A stretch of 64,000 nt of DNA, taken from positions 62,001 through 126,000 of the forward strand of contig NZ_SSGF01000006.1 in assembly GCF_008015755.1 (NCBI RefSeq), in the 5' to 3' direction. This stretch comes from Methylophilus sp. (GTDB lineage Bacteria > Pseudomonadota > Gammaproteobacteria > Burkholderiales > Methylophilaceae). Of the stretch, positions 16,653-25,446 are shown piece after piece. The notes beneath the pieces were generated by a model. It was not told where the DNA came from. It worked only from the letters and a program-made list of their open reading frames with translations, and did no database searches. Position 1 is the first letter of the stretch, and every line of letters starts with the position of its first letter. Position numbers and translations under genes: made by a program.

Positions 16653-18572
16653 ATGCTTAAACTCCATCCAAAATTATTGTCTTTTTTGGCTTTTCTGCAT
16701 GATGCCATCGTAGTCATTGCTGCCTGGCTGATGGCGTTTGCACTTCGTTTTAATTTCCATATCCCTAATCAATTCGTCAGTTTTTTCTTTCAAAGCCTCC
16801 CAATTATCTTCATTTTTCATAGTATTTGCTTCTACAGTTTTGGTTTGTACAAAGGCGTTTGGCGCTTTGCCAGCCTGCCTGACTTAAAACGCATTATGCG
16901 TGCTGTGGCATTTGCTGCGCTACTGAGCGCCACCTTTGCCTTATTGGTACACCCTTCAATCGTCATTCCACGCTCGGTACTAATTCTAAACCCCATGTTA
17001 TTGCTGTTAACCATGGGCGGCAGCCGCTTTATTTATCGCGCCTGGAAAGAGCGCCGTTTGTTTAACGGCATTGCGCTGCAAGGCAAACCTGTGATTGTGA
17101 TTGGTGTTGAAGACGCTTCGTTTAACCTGATTAAAGAGCTGAGCAAAAACCCTGAGTGGCGCGTGGTGGCGATGGTTGACCCTAGCAACAAGTTGGTCGG
17201 GCGAGAGATCATGCACACCAAGGTCGAGGGCGGCTTGGAGGATATGGCGCAGATTGCGGCGCGTCACAACTGCCAGCACTGCATGATTGCAATGCCGGGG
17301 AGTAGACATGAAAAGCGTCGCATGGCGGTTGAGGCAGCGCGTAAAGTCGAGGGCATGGAGGTGTTGACCTTGCCTGCGATGTCGGATCTGATCAGTGGCC
17401 GGATTAGCTTATCGCAGATTCGCAAGATTGATGTAGAGGATTTGCTTGGCCGTGATGTGGTGCAGTTGGATACACATGGCTTAAGCAGTATGCTGGCAAA
17501 TAAAGTGGTGTTGGTGTCTGGTGCCGCTGGCTCGATTGGCTCTGAGTTGTGTCGGCAGATATTGAGTTTTCACCCTGCGCAATTGATTTGTCTGGATATT
17601 TCAGAGTATGCGCTTTATACGCTCCAGCAGGAATTTAGCCAATGGGTGACAGATACCGAGCTGGTTTACCTGGTGGCCGATGTGAAAAACCAGACGCGTA
17701 TTCAGCGCATTTTACAAAGCCATCAACCTGACGTGGTCTTGCATGCTGGCGCTTACAAGCATGTGCCGATGATGGAGCATTTTAATGTGGTGGAGGCCTT
17801 GCAAAACAATGCGCATGGCACTTACCAGATTGCGGCGGCTTGCCAGGCGGCAGGGGTGCCGACGTTTGTCTTGGTATCCACCGATAAAGCCGTTAACCCG
17901 ACGAATGTCATGGGGGCCAGCAAACGATTGGCAGAGCTCATTTGTCAGGGCTTGCAACATGCCGACAGTAGCAATACTCGCTTTATCACCGTGCGCTTTG
18001 GCAATGTGTTGGGCAGCAGTGGCAGCGTGATCCCCAAGTTCCGTGAGCAGATCGCGCACGGCGGGCCACTGACGATTACTCATCCTGACATCACGCGTTA
18101 CTTTATGTCTATCCCCGAGGCAGCCCAGTTGGTGTTGCAAGCCGCGACCATGGGCAATGGCGGCGAAGTGTTTGTGCTGGATATGGGCACACCGGTGAAG
18201 ATTATTGATCTGGCGCGCGACATGATTAAATTATCTGGCTTGCAAGAACAAGAAATTCGCATTGAATTTACCGGATTACGCCCAGGCGAAAAACTCTATG
18301 AAGAGCTGCTGGCAGATGATGAAAACACCCTGCCGACCAGCCACGAAAAATTACGCATTGCACAAGCGCGAAGCGCAGATACGCTTTGGTTAAGTAACTT
18401 GCTGGAGTGGCTGGCAAGCGTGCCACATTTACAAGAAGTGCAAATCAAGCAAGACTTACAGCGTTGGGTAGAAGAATACCAACCGGATACGCGCCCGGCG
18501 CCTGATGTTTCTTTGCGTGGTGGCGTGTTATCACTGGACACCCTGCCCTCACCTTCGCAGCATATACACTGA
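16653..18572 (+). CDS. UDP-HexNAc 4,6-dehydratase, membrane type (WbpM/PglF/CapD family)
   Basis: A 639-residue protein with the WbpM layout. There are about four N-terminal membrane segments (residues 10-125), a first Rossmann domain (VIVIGVEDASF near 145), then the catalytic extended-SDR domain with VSGAAGSIGSELCRQ (near 288) and VSTDKAVNPTNVMGASKRLAE. The catalytic position reads MxxxK instead of YxxxK, the known variant for this family. It should convert UDP-GlcNAc to UDP-4-keto-6-deoxy-HexNAc. Its base composition is closer to the housekeeping genes than the AT-rich cluster start, so this end may be older. Confidence 0.9.
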   Translation: MLKLHPKLLSFLAFLHDAIVVIAAWLMAFALRFNFHIPNQFVSFFFQSLPIIFIFHSICFYSFGLYKGVWRFASLPDLKRIMRAVAFAALLSATFALLVHPSIVIPRSVLILNPMLLLLTMGGSRFIYRAWKERRLFNGIALQGKPVIVIGVEDASFNLIKELSKNPEWRVVAMVDPSNKLVGREIMHTKVEGGLEDMAQIAARHNCQHCMIAMPGSRHEKRRMAVEAARKVEGMEVLTLPAMSDLISGRISLSQIRKIDVEDLLGRDVVQLDTHGLSSMLANKVVLVSGAAGSIGSELCRQILSFHPAQLICLDISEYALYTLQQEFSQWVTDTELVYLVADVKNQTRIQRILQSHQPDVVLHAGAYKHVPMMEHFNVVEALQNNAHGTYQIAAACQAAGVPTFVLVSTDKAVNPTNVMGASKRLAELICQGLQHADSSNTRFITVRFGNVLGSSGSVIPKFREQIAHGGPLTITHPDITRYFMSIPEAAQLVLQAATMGNGGEVFVLDMGTPVKIIDLARDMIKLSGLQEQEIRIEFTGLRPGEKLYEELLADDENTLPTSHEKLRIAQARSADTLWLSNLLEWLASVPHLQEVQIKQDLQRWVEEYQPDTRPAPDVSLRGGVLSLDTLPSPSQHIH

Positions 18573-18665
18573 TATATTGTTGATATTTACCTATTCAGCA
18601 TATTCTGCGGTTTGATGTCGTTTACAATAGTGCCCCTTCCATTCGCACTGCTTTGAGTACTCTTT

Positions 18666-20573
18666 ATGCCCCATATTACGCTTGATAATGCCAGTCTCGC
18701 ATTTGGTCATCATGCCTTACTTGCCCAAGCCTCATTTCAGTTAGATCCTGGTGAACGCGTTGGCTTGATTGGCCGCAATGGAGCCGGTAAATCCAGTTTA
18801 CTCAAAGCCATTGCGGGTACGATCAAACTAGATGATGGCACCGTATGGCGTGCACCCAACGTGCGCGTGGTCTATGTACCACAAGAGCCTGAACTGGATA
18901 ATACACACACCGTATTTGAAGCCGTTGCAGAAGGGTTGGGCAGTTTGCAACAAACCATCATTGACTACCATCAGGTCACCCATGACATGGGCATGCCAGA
19001 TGCCAATATTGAGGTGTTGATGGAACGTATGCAAGCTTTGCAGCATGAAATGGACGCGCAAAACGGCTGGGTTGCGCAATCACGAGTAGAAACCGTGCTC
19101 AGCCGATTGAAACTGGATGCAGATGTACTGGTCTCCACACTGTCTGGTGGCTGGCGTAAACGCGTCGCGCTTGGGCGCGCGCTGGTGGCAGAGCCTGAAG
19201 TACTATTGCTTGATGAGCCAACCAACCACCTGGATCTGGAAGCCATCGAATGGCTGGAAGATTTGTTGTTAGGCTTTAATGGCAGTGTGTTGTTTATTAC
19301 CCATGACCGCCGTTTTTTAGACAAACTGGCTACACGCATTACCGAATTGGACCGTGGCAATTTGACAGACTTTGTGGGCAACTTTTCACAATACCAAATT
19401 AAAAAAGAAGAGTTACTCGCTGTTGAAGAAACCCATGCGGCTAAGTTTGATAAGTTTTTGGCGCAGGAAGAAGTCTGGATCCGCCAAGGCATTAAAGCAC
19501 GTCGCACCCGTAATGAAGGGCGCGTGAGAAGATTAGAAGCGCTCCGCTTAGACCGAGCAGCTAGGCGTGAGCGCCAAGGCGATGTCAAACTCAATCTGGA
19601 TGCGGGCGAACGCAGTGGCAAACTGGTGGCTGAGCTGGACCAGGTTTATAAGTCATATGGCGATAAAACATTAATCAAAGGCTTTAGCACACGTATTTTG
19701 CGTGGCGATAAAATCGGTTTATTAGGGCCCAACGGCATTGGTAAATCCACGCTATTAAAACTGATTTTAGGCGATATTGAAGCAGATAGTGGCGACATTC
19801 AGCGCGGCACTAAAATCAATGTCGCTTATTTTGACCAGATGCGTGAGCAGTTAGATGAAGAAGCCACCTTGGCCGACACCATCAGCCCGGGCTCTGACTT
19901 TGTTGAAATCGGTAATGAGCGCAAACATGTCATCAGCTACCTCGAAGACTTCCTGTTTCCGCCACAACGCTCACGCTCACCCGTCAAATCACTCTCTGGC
20001 GGTGAACGCAACCGTTTACTGTTAGCGCGCCTGTTTGCGCGGCCGGCTAACGTTCTGGTGTTAGATGAGCCGACCAATGACCTGGATATTGATACTTTGG
20101 AGTTATTGGAGACGCTATTACAGGACTATTCAGGCACCCTTTTTCTGGTCAGCCATGACAGAGCCTTTTTAGAAAACACCGTGACGCAAGTGATTGCGTT
20201 TGAAGGCCAAGGCAAATTAACCGAATTTGGTGGTGGTTACGATGACTGGTTAAGATTTACCCAGGATCGCACCAGCAAACCCGCTGCGACGCAAAAACCA
20301 GCGGTGGCCGCGACTGTAGCCAGCAGCCCTATTCCGTCGGTTAGCGCCAAAAAATCGTTGAGCTTTAAAGAACAACGTGAGCTGGAAACGCTGCCAGCAG
20401 AGATTGAGCAGCTGGAGCAAGAGCAAGCTTCAATTCAGAATCAGTTTGCACAAGGTGATATTTACAAACAAGCGCCTGAGCAGGTGAAACAATTACAAGA
20501 CCGGTTGGCCGAGATTGAGTTGCTGATCGTGCAAAAGCTTGCGCGCTGGGAGACACTGGAAAGCTTAGTTTAA
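18666..20573 (+). CDS. uup: ABC-F ATPase Uup
   Basis: A 635-residue soluble protein with two ABC ATPase cassettes. The first has Walker A GRNGAGKSS and signature LSGGWRKR; the second has GPNGIGKST and LSGGERNR, both with LLDEPTNHLDLE or VLDEPTNDLDID Walker B motifs. A C-terminal coiled coil (residues ~560-632) marks it as Uup rather than EttA or YheS. ABC-F proteins act on the ribosome, and Uup is also linked to transposon precise excision and branched-DNA processing. It is followed by a strong terminator. Confidence 0.92.
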   Translation: MPHITLDNASLAFGHHALLAQASFQLDPGERVGLIGRNGAGKSSLLKAIAGTIKLDDGTVWRAPNVRVVYVPQEPELDNTHTVFEAVAEGLGSLQQTIIDYHQVTHDMGMPDANIEVLMERMQALQHEMDAQNGWVAQSRVETVLSRLKLDADVLVSTLSGGWRKRVALGRALVAEPEVLLLDEPTNHLDLEAIEWLEDLLLGFNGSVLFITHDRRFLDKLATRITELDRGNLTDFVGNFSQYQIKKEELLAVEETHAAKFDKFLAQEEVWIRQGIKARRTRNEGRVRRLEALRLDRAARRERQGDVKLNLDAGERSGKLVAELDQVYKSYGDKTLIKGFSTRILRGDKIGLLGPNGIGKSTLLKLILGDIEADSGDIQRGTKINVAYFDQMREQLDEEATLADTISPGSDFVEIGNERKHVISYLEDFLFPPQRSRSPVKSLSGGERNRLLLARLFARPANVLVLDEPTNDLDIDTLELLETLLQDYSGTLFLVSHDRAFLENTVTQVIAFEGQGKLTEFGGGYDDWLRFTQDRTSKPAATQKPAVAATVASSPIPSVSAKKSLSFKEQRELETLPAEIEQLEQEQASIQNQFAQGDIYKQAPEQVKQLQDRLAEIELLIVQKLARWETLESLV

Positions 20574-20594
20574 GCAGGCAGATCGCATTAAAAC

Positions 20595-20627
20595 AAAACA
20601 GCCGAAGATTTATGCTTCGGCTGTTTT
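20595..20627. terminator. Bidirectional Rho-independent terminator between uup and flgN
   Basis: AAAACAGCCGAAG (20595-20607) pairs perfectly with CTTCGGCTGTTTT (20615-20627) around a 7-base loop. The A-run and T-run at the two ends let it work on both strands, separating convergent uup and flgN. Confidence 0.92.
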
Positions 20628-20651
20628 GTGTTTAGTCGTATGTATCAGTCT

Positions 20652-21131
20652 TTATACTGAGAAGCCACTCCGGCTGGCGTTGGCTCTATGGGCTTGGCCG
20701 TTTTTGCCATAAAACTGCGGTGCAGAACTCTTGCCGTTCAACGCATCTAGTTTTTCCTGATTACGCAGAAAGTGTTTATTGATTAAAATGCCATTGACGC
20801 GATTGAGCTCTTTGGCTTGTGTTAGCTGTTGCTGAAAAGTGACCCAGGCACTGTCTAACAATTGGCTGGACTGTTTTTGCAGCCAGACAGACATGCCCTG
20901 CTCGTTCGGCTCAAACCCCGCGGCGGCCAATGCATCGTAACGCGCATTGGCTGCGGCACCGAGTGCTTGTAGCAGTTCTACACGTTTATCGACCATGCGC
21001 TCAATCGTATCCAGATCAGCTGTCACCAAGGCAGATTGCTCAGATTGCAAATCACTCAACAGCTCAGACACCAGTGCGGCGTCTTTTTCAAACGTCACGG
21101 ATGAGGAAGATAAATGATTTGCAGTGGTCAT
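20652..21131 (-). CDS. flgN: Flagellar chaperone FlgN
   Basis: A 159-residue helical protein of the FlgN family, the export chaperone for the hook-filament junction proteins FlgK and FlgL. Heptad-like stretches (LVSELLSDLQSEQSALV, LDTIERMVDKRVELLQAL) and the conserved NGILINKHFLRNQEKLDAL near residue 115 support the call. It lies 5 bases after flgM, the usual pairing. The C-terminal ~25 residues are polar and probably disordered. Confidence 0.85.
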   Translation of the reverse strand: MTTANHLSSSSVTFEKDAALVSELLSDLQSEQSALVTADLDTIERMVDKRVELLQALGAAANARYDALAAAGFEPNEQGMSVWLQKQSSQLLDSAWVTFQQQLTQAKELNRVNGILINKHFLRNQEKLDALNGKSSAPQFYGKNGQAHRANASRSGFSV

Positions 21132-21136
21132 TGTGG

Positions 21137-21454
21137 TCAGCCTTTATTCGGTTGTATCAAATCTTTCACAGATTGCAGCAAGCCATCGGCTACTTTGGCG
21201 GTATCGACTGAGAAATCACCTCGCGCAATCGCGGCTTTGATTTCTTCGACTTTATTGGTGTCAAACACCTCACCAGATGCCATGCCAGCCTCTAATGACT
21301 GCAACTGCACTGAGGCAGAAGATAAAGTCACATTGTCTGAAGAAGCGGTCGATGTGCTCGTTGCTTTTTCACTGCCTTTATTGGCAGTGCCTTTGTCCAA
21401 AGTCGGCTTGTCTACGCCAACACCCATTTTTTTAATCGAATCTGAAATGTTCAT
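21137..21454 (-). CDS. flgM: Anti-sigma-28 factor FlgM
   Basis: 105 residues from the ATG at 21454 (MNISDSIKKMGVG), which has AGAAGAGG upstream; the track start at 21532 would lie inside the promoter. Like other FlgM proteins it is short, with a disordered Ser/Thr-rich first half (STSTASSDNVTLSS) and a helical second half (KVEEIKAAIARGDFSVDTAKVADGLLQSVKDLI) that binds FliA. It holds sigma-28 inactive until the hook-basal body is complete and FlgM is exported. A good sigma-28 promoter lies directly upstream. Confidence 0.9.
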   Translation of the reverse strand: MNISDSIKKMGVGVDKPTLDKGTANKGSEKATSTSTASSDNVTLSSASVQLQSLEAGMASGEVFDTNKVEEIKAAIARGDFSVDTAKVADGLLQSVKDLIQPNKG

Positions 21455-21522
21455 GCCGTACCTCTTCTGATTTTGAATTGTGTCAGGGTTTATCAAAGCC
21501 AAACCCTCATTCGTTAACAGTA

Positions 21523-21549
21523 CTATCGGCATAGTTTAAGCGAACTTTA
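21523..21549 (-). promoter_or_regulatory. Sigma-28 (FliA) promoter of flgM
   Basis: Read on the minus strand it is TAAA, 15 bases, GCCGATAG, against the enterobacterial consensus TAAA-N15-GCCGATAA: eleven of twelve positions match. It lies about 70 bases upstream of the flgM ATG and fits class 3 expression of flgMN. Confidence 0.8.
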
Positions 21550-21622
21550 GTGCTTAATATACTTTTTATCGCATGTTTATAATTTTCAGACATTTTTCAA
21601 TTAAAAATCGTTGTCAGCCTGA

Positions 21623-22384
21623 CTAAAAGCGGACGTCTACCTTACCGGAAGACTGCGCCACGCCTTTTACAATCTGACCACTACTGACTTTCACATCCAC
21701 CACCTGGCCCACATTGGCGGTTTGCATGGCAGTGCCATCGGCAGTGATGACGAAGCCGTCACCACGACTATTTAACTGTACGGTTTGTCCTTGCATAATC
21801 ACTGGCACAGACTTTAATAATTCAGGTCTTAACACAGTGCCTAATGGCAAGTTCAACGCGGCTTGCTTACCAGCCAGCATAGACAAATCTGTAATGATGC
21901 CCGCAGGCAATTTGCTTAAATCACCAGCCTGCATCACCACGTCTGTGGGTTGTACTGCAGAGCCTTGGGCAACCGGCAAACCAGTGACTGCGTATTCTCC
22001 CCACACCTGCACATCGGCCTGCACGTAAAGCGTCCATGGCTTGGTGTCAGATTGCAGGCAACGCACACCAATATGGGTTTTACCCCACAAACGTGCGCCC
22101 TGCACGGTAAACCCTTCCATCAAGGCACACTCGGCAATGCGGATGCGGCTATCCAGCGGCTGAATCTCGATGTTGACTTTGCCCGGATACCCTTGTGTCT
22201 GGCTTTGCACATATTGCATCGCCGTCTGATACAAGCGGCTGTGCATGTCGTTACCCACAGTGGCAGCACCCGCTGCGTGCTGATTCGCAATCACAGTGCG
22301 GTCTGCCGCATGCACAGAGCCACTCATCAGCCATAACAGGCCAACAATGAGCGTCATCACAATCTGGGGCTGGTGTTGTTTCAT
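21623..22384 (-). CDS. flgA: Flagellar P-ring assembly chaperone FlgA
   Basis: 253 residues from the ATG at 22384; the track start at 22489 adds an implausible tail. A signal peptide (IVMTLIVGLLWLMSGSVHAA) directs it to the periplasm. The C-terminal half carries the SAF domain: WGEYAVTGLPVAQGSAVQPTDVVMQAGDLSKLP and GQTVQLNSRGDGFVITADGTAMQTANVGQVVDV. FlgA assists assembly of FlgI into the P ring. It is transcribed divergently from flgB, the common arrangement. Confidence 0.9.
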   Translation of the reverse strand: MKQHQPQIVMTLIVGLLWLMSGSVHAADRTVIANQHAAGAATVGNDMHSRLYQTAMQYVQSQTQGYPGKVNIEIQPLDSRIRIAECALMEGFTVQGARLWGKTHIGVRCLQSDTKPWTLYVQADVQVWGEYAVTGLPVAQGSAVQPTDVVMQAGDLSKLPAGIITDLSMLAGKQAALNLPLGTVLRPELLKSVPVIMQGQTVQLNSRGDGFVITADGTAMQTANVGQVVDVKVSSGQIVKGVAQSSGKVDVRF

Positions 22385-22423
22385 GTGCCCTATTTTACGT
22401 ATCGCGGGCGGATTTAATATCGG

Positions 22424-22451
22424 AATTAAAGGGGATTTCCCCCGTTTAATT
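22424..22451. repeat. Imperfect palindrome in the flgA-flgB divergent region
   Basis: AATTAAAGGGGATTTCCCCCGTTTAATT has arms AATTAAA-GGGG and CCCC-GTTTAATT that pair apart from one inserted base. It sits 40 bases upstream of flgA and 170 bases upstream of flgB. It could be an operator or a 5'-UTR hairpin of flgA; I cannot assign a regulator. Confidence 0.4.
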
Positions 22452-22619
22452 GAAGAATCATCGTATAGGCCGCGGCGTACACTAAGCATAGCTAGTAAAA
22501 GTCACGTGTGCAAACCAGACCTGCTTAATCGGGTTAACGGTCACCACAGACAAAACTTTAGAGGTTCGACAGCAACAAGCGTTGAACAGGGCTTGAGAAC
22601 AGCCAGGAAAGGATAAACG

Positions 22620-23054
22620 ATGATAAACAAACTGGACGCCGCACTGAATTTCCATCAGACGGCATTGCGCGTGCGCAATGAACGTCAAGAGCTGTTGGCA
22701 TCGAATATTGCCAATGCCGATACGCCGCAATATAAAGCACGCGATATCGACTTTCAGTCTGCCATGAAGGCGGCATTACAACCGAATGCTTCTGCGGGCA
22801 CACCTACAAACGGTGGCGCCCTGCAACAAACTAATAGTGGCCATTTAAACGGCATGGGTAACAGTGGCTATGTGAGTGGCGCCAGTGACCCGCTGTTCCG
22901 CTCTGTGGTACAAGGCTCGGCCGATGGCAACACAGTTGATATGGATGTTGAGCGTAATGCTTATGTCGATAACGGTATCCGTTATGAAGCCAGCCTGACC
23001 ATGATAGGCGGCCAGATTAAAAAGATGCTGTCTGCGATTAACGGTCAGCAATAA
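22620..23054 (+). CDS. flgB: Flagellar proximal rod protein FlgB
   Basis: A 144-residue rod protein. The N-terminal MINKLDAALNFHQTALRVRNERQELLASNIANADTPQYKARDIDF is the canonical FlgB signature, with the ASNIANADTPxYKA motif shared by axial proteins. The C-terminal helix (LTMIGGQIKKMLSAINGQQ) completes the coiled-coil D0 domain. It forms part of the proximal rod in the periplasm. It heads the flgBCDEFGHIJ operon, preceded by AGGAAAGG. Confidence 0.93.
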   Translation: MINKLDAALNFHQTALRVRNERQELLASNIANADTPQYKARDIDFQSAMKAALQPNASAGTPTNGGALQQTNSGHLNGMGNSGYVSGASDPLFRSVVQGSADGNTVDMDVERNAYVDNGIRYEASLTMIGGQIKKMLSAINGQQ

Positions 23055-23070
23055 TTAAAGGAGGTCAGTG

Positions 23071-23475
23071 ATGTCTCTGTTTAACGTATTCAAAATTTCC
23101 GGCTCGGCCATGAGTGCGCAATCGCTGCGCCTGAACACCGTCGCCAGTAACTTAGCCAACGCCGATAGTGTGGTGAGCTCAGATGGCAAGCCCTACCAGT
23201 CCAAACAAGTCGTGTTCAAGGCGGTGCAGGATGCCGCCAACAAGAGCAGCACGGTTGAGGTAGATCGCGTCATTGAAGATACCAAGCCAGGCAAAATGGT
23301 CTACGACCCCAAACACCCTATGGCCAATGGCGATGGTTATATCACCATGCCAAATGTCAACGTGACCGAAGAAATGGTGAACATGATTTCAGCCTCACGC
23401 GCCTATCAAAACAACGTGGAAACCATGAATGCGGCGAAAACCATGTTGCTTAAAACACTGAATATCGGTCAATAA
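23071..23475 (+). CDS. flgC: Flagellar proximal rod protein FlgC
   Basis: 134 residues from the ATG at 23071, preceded by AAAGGAGGT; the track GTG at 23068 is unlikely. It shows the axial N-motif RLNTVASNLANADSVVSSDGKPYQSKQVVF and the C-terminal VNVTEEMVNMISASRAYQNNVETMNAAKTMLLKTLNIGQ typical of FlgC. It joins FlgB, FlgF and FliE in the rod. The gap to flgB is 16 bases. Confidence 0.93.
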   Translation: MSLFNVFKISGSAMSAQSLRLNTVASNLANADSVVSSDGKPYQSKQVVFKAVQDAANKSSTVEVDRVIEDTKPGKMVYDPKHPMANGDGYITMPNVNVTEEMVNMISASRAYQNNVETMNAAKTMLLKTLNIGQ

Positions 23476-23495
23476 CCTGCAGAAAGGATTTCAGC

Positions 23496-24164
23496 ATGAC
23501 CACCGTTAATACCAACAATCAGGTGTCACAGGATTTACTGAGTTCAGTGAACACGCGCAATACCGCCAGCACCACCGATGAGACACAAGACCGCTTCATG
23601 ACCCTGCTGGTGACGCAGATGAAAAACCAGGATCCGTTAAACCCGATGGATAACGCCCAGGTGACCAGCCAGATGGCGCAGTTAAACACGGTGACTGGCA
23701 TTAACAAGCTGAATGAAACCATGAGCAGCCTGATTGGCAGCGTACAACTGGGTCAAGCCTACCAGGCCACCAGCATGATAGGCCGTAACGTATTGGTAGA
23801 GGGCAAAACGCTCACCCATACCGAGACGGGTGGTTACTTTGGCGTCAACGTACCTAACGGCGCAGATAGCTTGTCCGTGGCCATTAAAAACGGCTCTGGT
23901 GCCACTATTCGCACACTGACCTTTGGTAAACAGGATGTGGGTGTTAACGCACTGAGCTGGGATGGAAAAATGGATGATGGCACGACGGCACCAAGTGGTG
24001 ACTATAGCTTTGACATTACCGCCAAAACCGGCGATACCGCAGTGAGCAGTACTGCCCTCAGTTTGGCACAGGTCCAAAGCGTCACCACCAGCACCAGTGG
24101 TGCAAAACTGAACCTGAGCAATAACACAACGGTATCTGCATCGGATATTTCAGAGATTTTCTAA
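23496..24164 (+). CDS. flgD: Hook assembly scaffold FlgD
   Basis: A 222-residue hook-capping protein. The conserved N-terminal block DRFMTLLVTQMKNQDPLNPMDNAQVTSQMAQLNTVTGINKLN is diagnostic. The C-terminal part (residues ~85-200) has the FlgD tudor/Ig-like pattern, including NALSWDGKMDDGTTAPSGDYSFDITA. FlgD caps the growing hook and is discarded once the hook is complete. It is the third gene of the operon and is followed by flgE. Confidence 0.93.
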   Translation: MTTVNTNNQVSQDLLSSVNTRNTASTTDETQDRFMTLLVTQMKNQDPLNPMDNAQVTSQMAQLNTVTGINKLNETMSSLIGSVQLGQAYQATSMIGRNVLVEGKTLTHTETGGYFGVNVPNGADSLSVAIKNGSGATIRTLTFGKQDVGVNALSWDGKMDDGTTAPSGDYSFDITAKTGDTAVSSTALSLAQVQSVTTSTSGAKLNLSNNTTVSASDISEIF

Positions 24165-24198
24165 TTTTAATTTTTAGTCCTTACCAAGGAGAGATAAC

Positions 24199-25410
24199 AT
24201 GGCTTTTTCACAAGGCTTAAGTGGTTTAAACGCAGCGTCCAAAGCACTGGAAGTGATTGGCAACAACGTTTCTAACGCTAACACCGTTGGTTTTAAACAG
24301 TCTCGTGCAGAATTTTCTGATGTGTTCGCGGCCTCATTAAGTGGCGCGGGGACGACACAAATCGGTATTGGTACCAAAATCTCTGATGTGGCGCAGCAGT
24401 TTACCCAAGGTAATATTACGGCCACCAACAACACACTGGATGTGGCGATTAACGGCGCCGGCTTTTTCCGCCTGAGCAATAACGGCGCGGTGACCTACAC
24501 GCGTAACGGCCAGTTCCAGATGGATAAAAATGGCTACATTGTCACCAGTGACGGCAAACGCCTGATGGGTAACAGCGCGGACAACCTCAACGGTTCCAGC
24601 CCAGTAGAAATCCAGATCGACACCAGCGACCTGCAACCGGTGGCCTCACAGAAGATTACCGGCACCTTGAATCTGAACTCGGCCAGTGCCAATATTGACC
24701 AAACAGTGACACCATTCAGCTCTACTGACCCAACCAGCTACACCAACTCAACCGCGATTACGGTGTATGACAACCTGGGTAACTCACATAATGTGCAAAA
24801 CTATTATGTGAAAACGGCAGCGAACACCTGGAGCGTGTACACCACTGTAGATGGAAGCGATGTGACGCCAAGCCCAACCCCATCCATGGTATTTAATGCG
24901 GGCGGTTACGACTCAACCAACTCTAGCATCCCGGCAGTCAGCTTCACACCGACCACTGGCGGTGCCACCATGAACATCGGCTTTGATTACTCAAAAAGCA
25001 CACAGTACGGCTCCTCTTTCAGCGTTAACAAGCTGAGCCAAGATGGTTACTCTTCTGGCCGTATTGCCAGCTTTACCATTGGCGATGACGGCATTATTCA
25101 AGGCCGCTATACCAACGGTCAATCTAAAGACTTAGGTCGCGTTGTACTGGCTAACTTTGTAAACCCGAACGGCTTGCAATCGTTGGGTGGCAACCAGTGG
25201 GCATCGACTTATGAGTCTGGCGATGAGCTGATTGGTGCGCCAGGCAGCAGTACCTTGGGCGTATTGCAATCCTCTGCCGTGGAAGACTCCAACGTCGACC
25301 TGACGGCAGAACTGGTCAACATGATTACCGCACAGCGTATCTACCAGGCCAACGCGCAAACCATTAAAACGCAAGATCAGGTCATGCAGACCTTGGTCAA
25401 CCTGCGTTAA
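24199..25410 (+). CDS. flgE: Flagellar hook protein FlgE
   Basis: A 403-residue hook subunit. The N-terminus FSQGLSGLNAASKALEVIGNNVSNANTVGFKQSRAEFSDVFA and the C-terminus SNVDLTAELVNMITAQRIYQANAQTIKTQDQVMQTLVNLR are classic axial-protein ends. The central region contains the FlgE D2 domain. AAGGAGAG precedes the ATG. About 120 copies polymerise to form the hook in the family. Length is typical of short betaproteobacterial FlgE. Confidence 0.94.
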   Translation: MAFSQGLSGLNAASKALEVIGNNVSNANTVGFKQSRAEFSDVFAASLSGAGTTQIGIGTKISDVAQQFTQGNITATNNTLDVAINGAGFFRLSNNGAVTYTRNGQFQMDKNGYIVTSDGKRLMGNSADNLNGSSPVEIQIDTSDLQPVASQKITGTLNLNSASANIDQTVTPFSSTDPTSYTNSTAITVYDNLGNSHNVQNYYVKTAANTWSVYTTVDGSDVTPSPTPSMVFNAGGYDSTNSSIPAVSFTPTTGGATMNIGFDYSKSTQYGSSFSVNKLSQDGYSSGRIASFTIGDDGIIQGRYTNGQSKDLGRVVLANFVNPNGLQSLGGNQWASTYESGDELIGAPGSSTLGVLQSSAVEDSNVDLTAELVNMITAQRIYQANAQTIKTQDQVMQTLVNLR

Positions 25411-25446
25411 TAAAGGTTTGATTCACTTTTTGATAGGGGTAGCTTT

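Noticed and set aside
18971-19621. 216-codon ORF antisense to uup
   Set aside because: Ser/Arg-rich shadow of the uup frame without a start site or homology.
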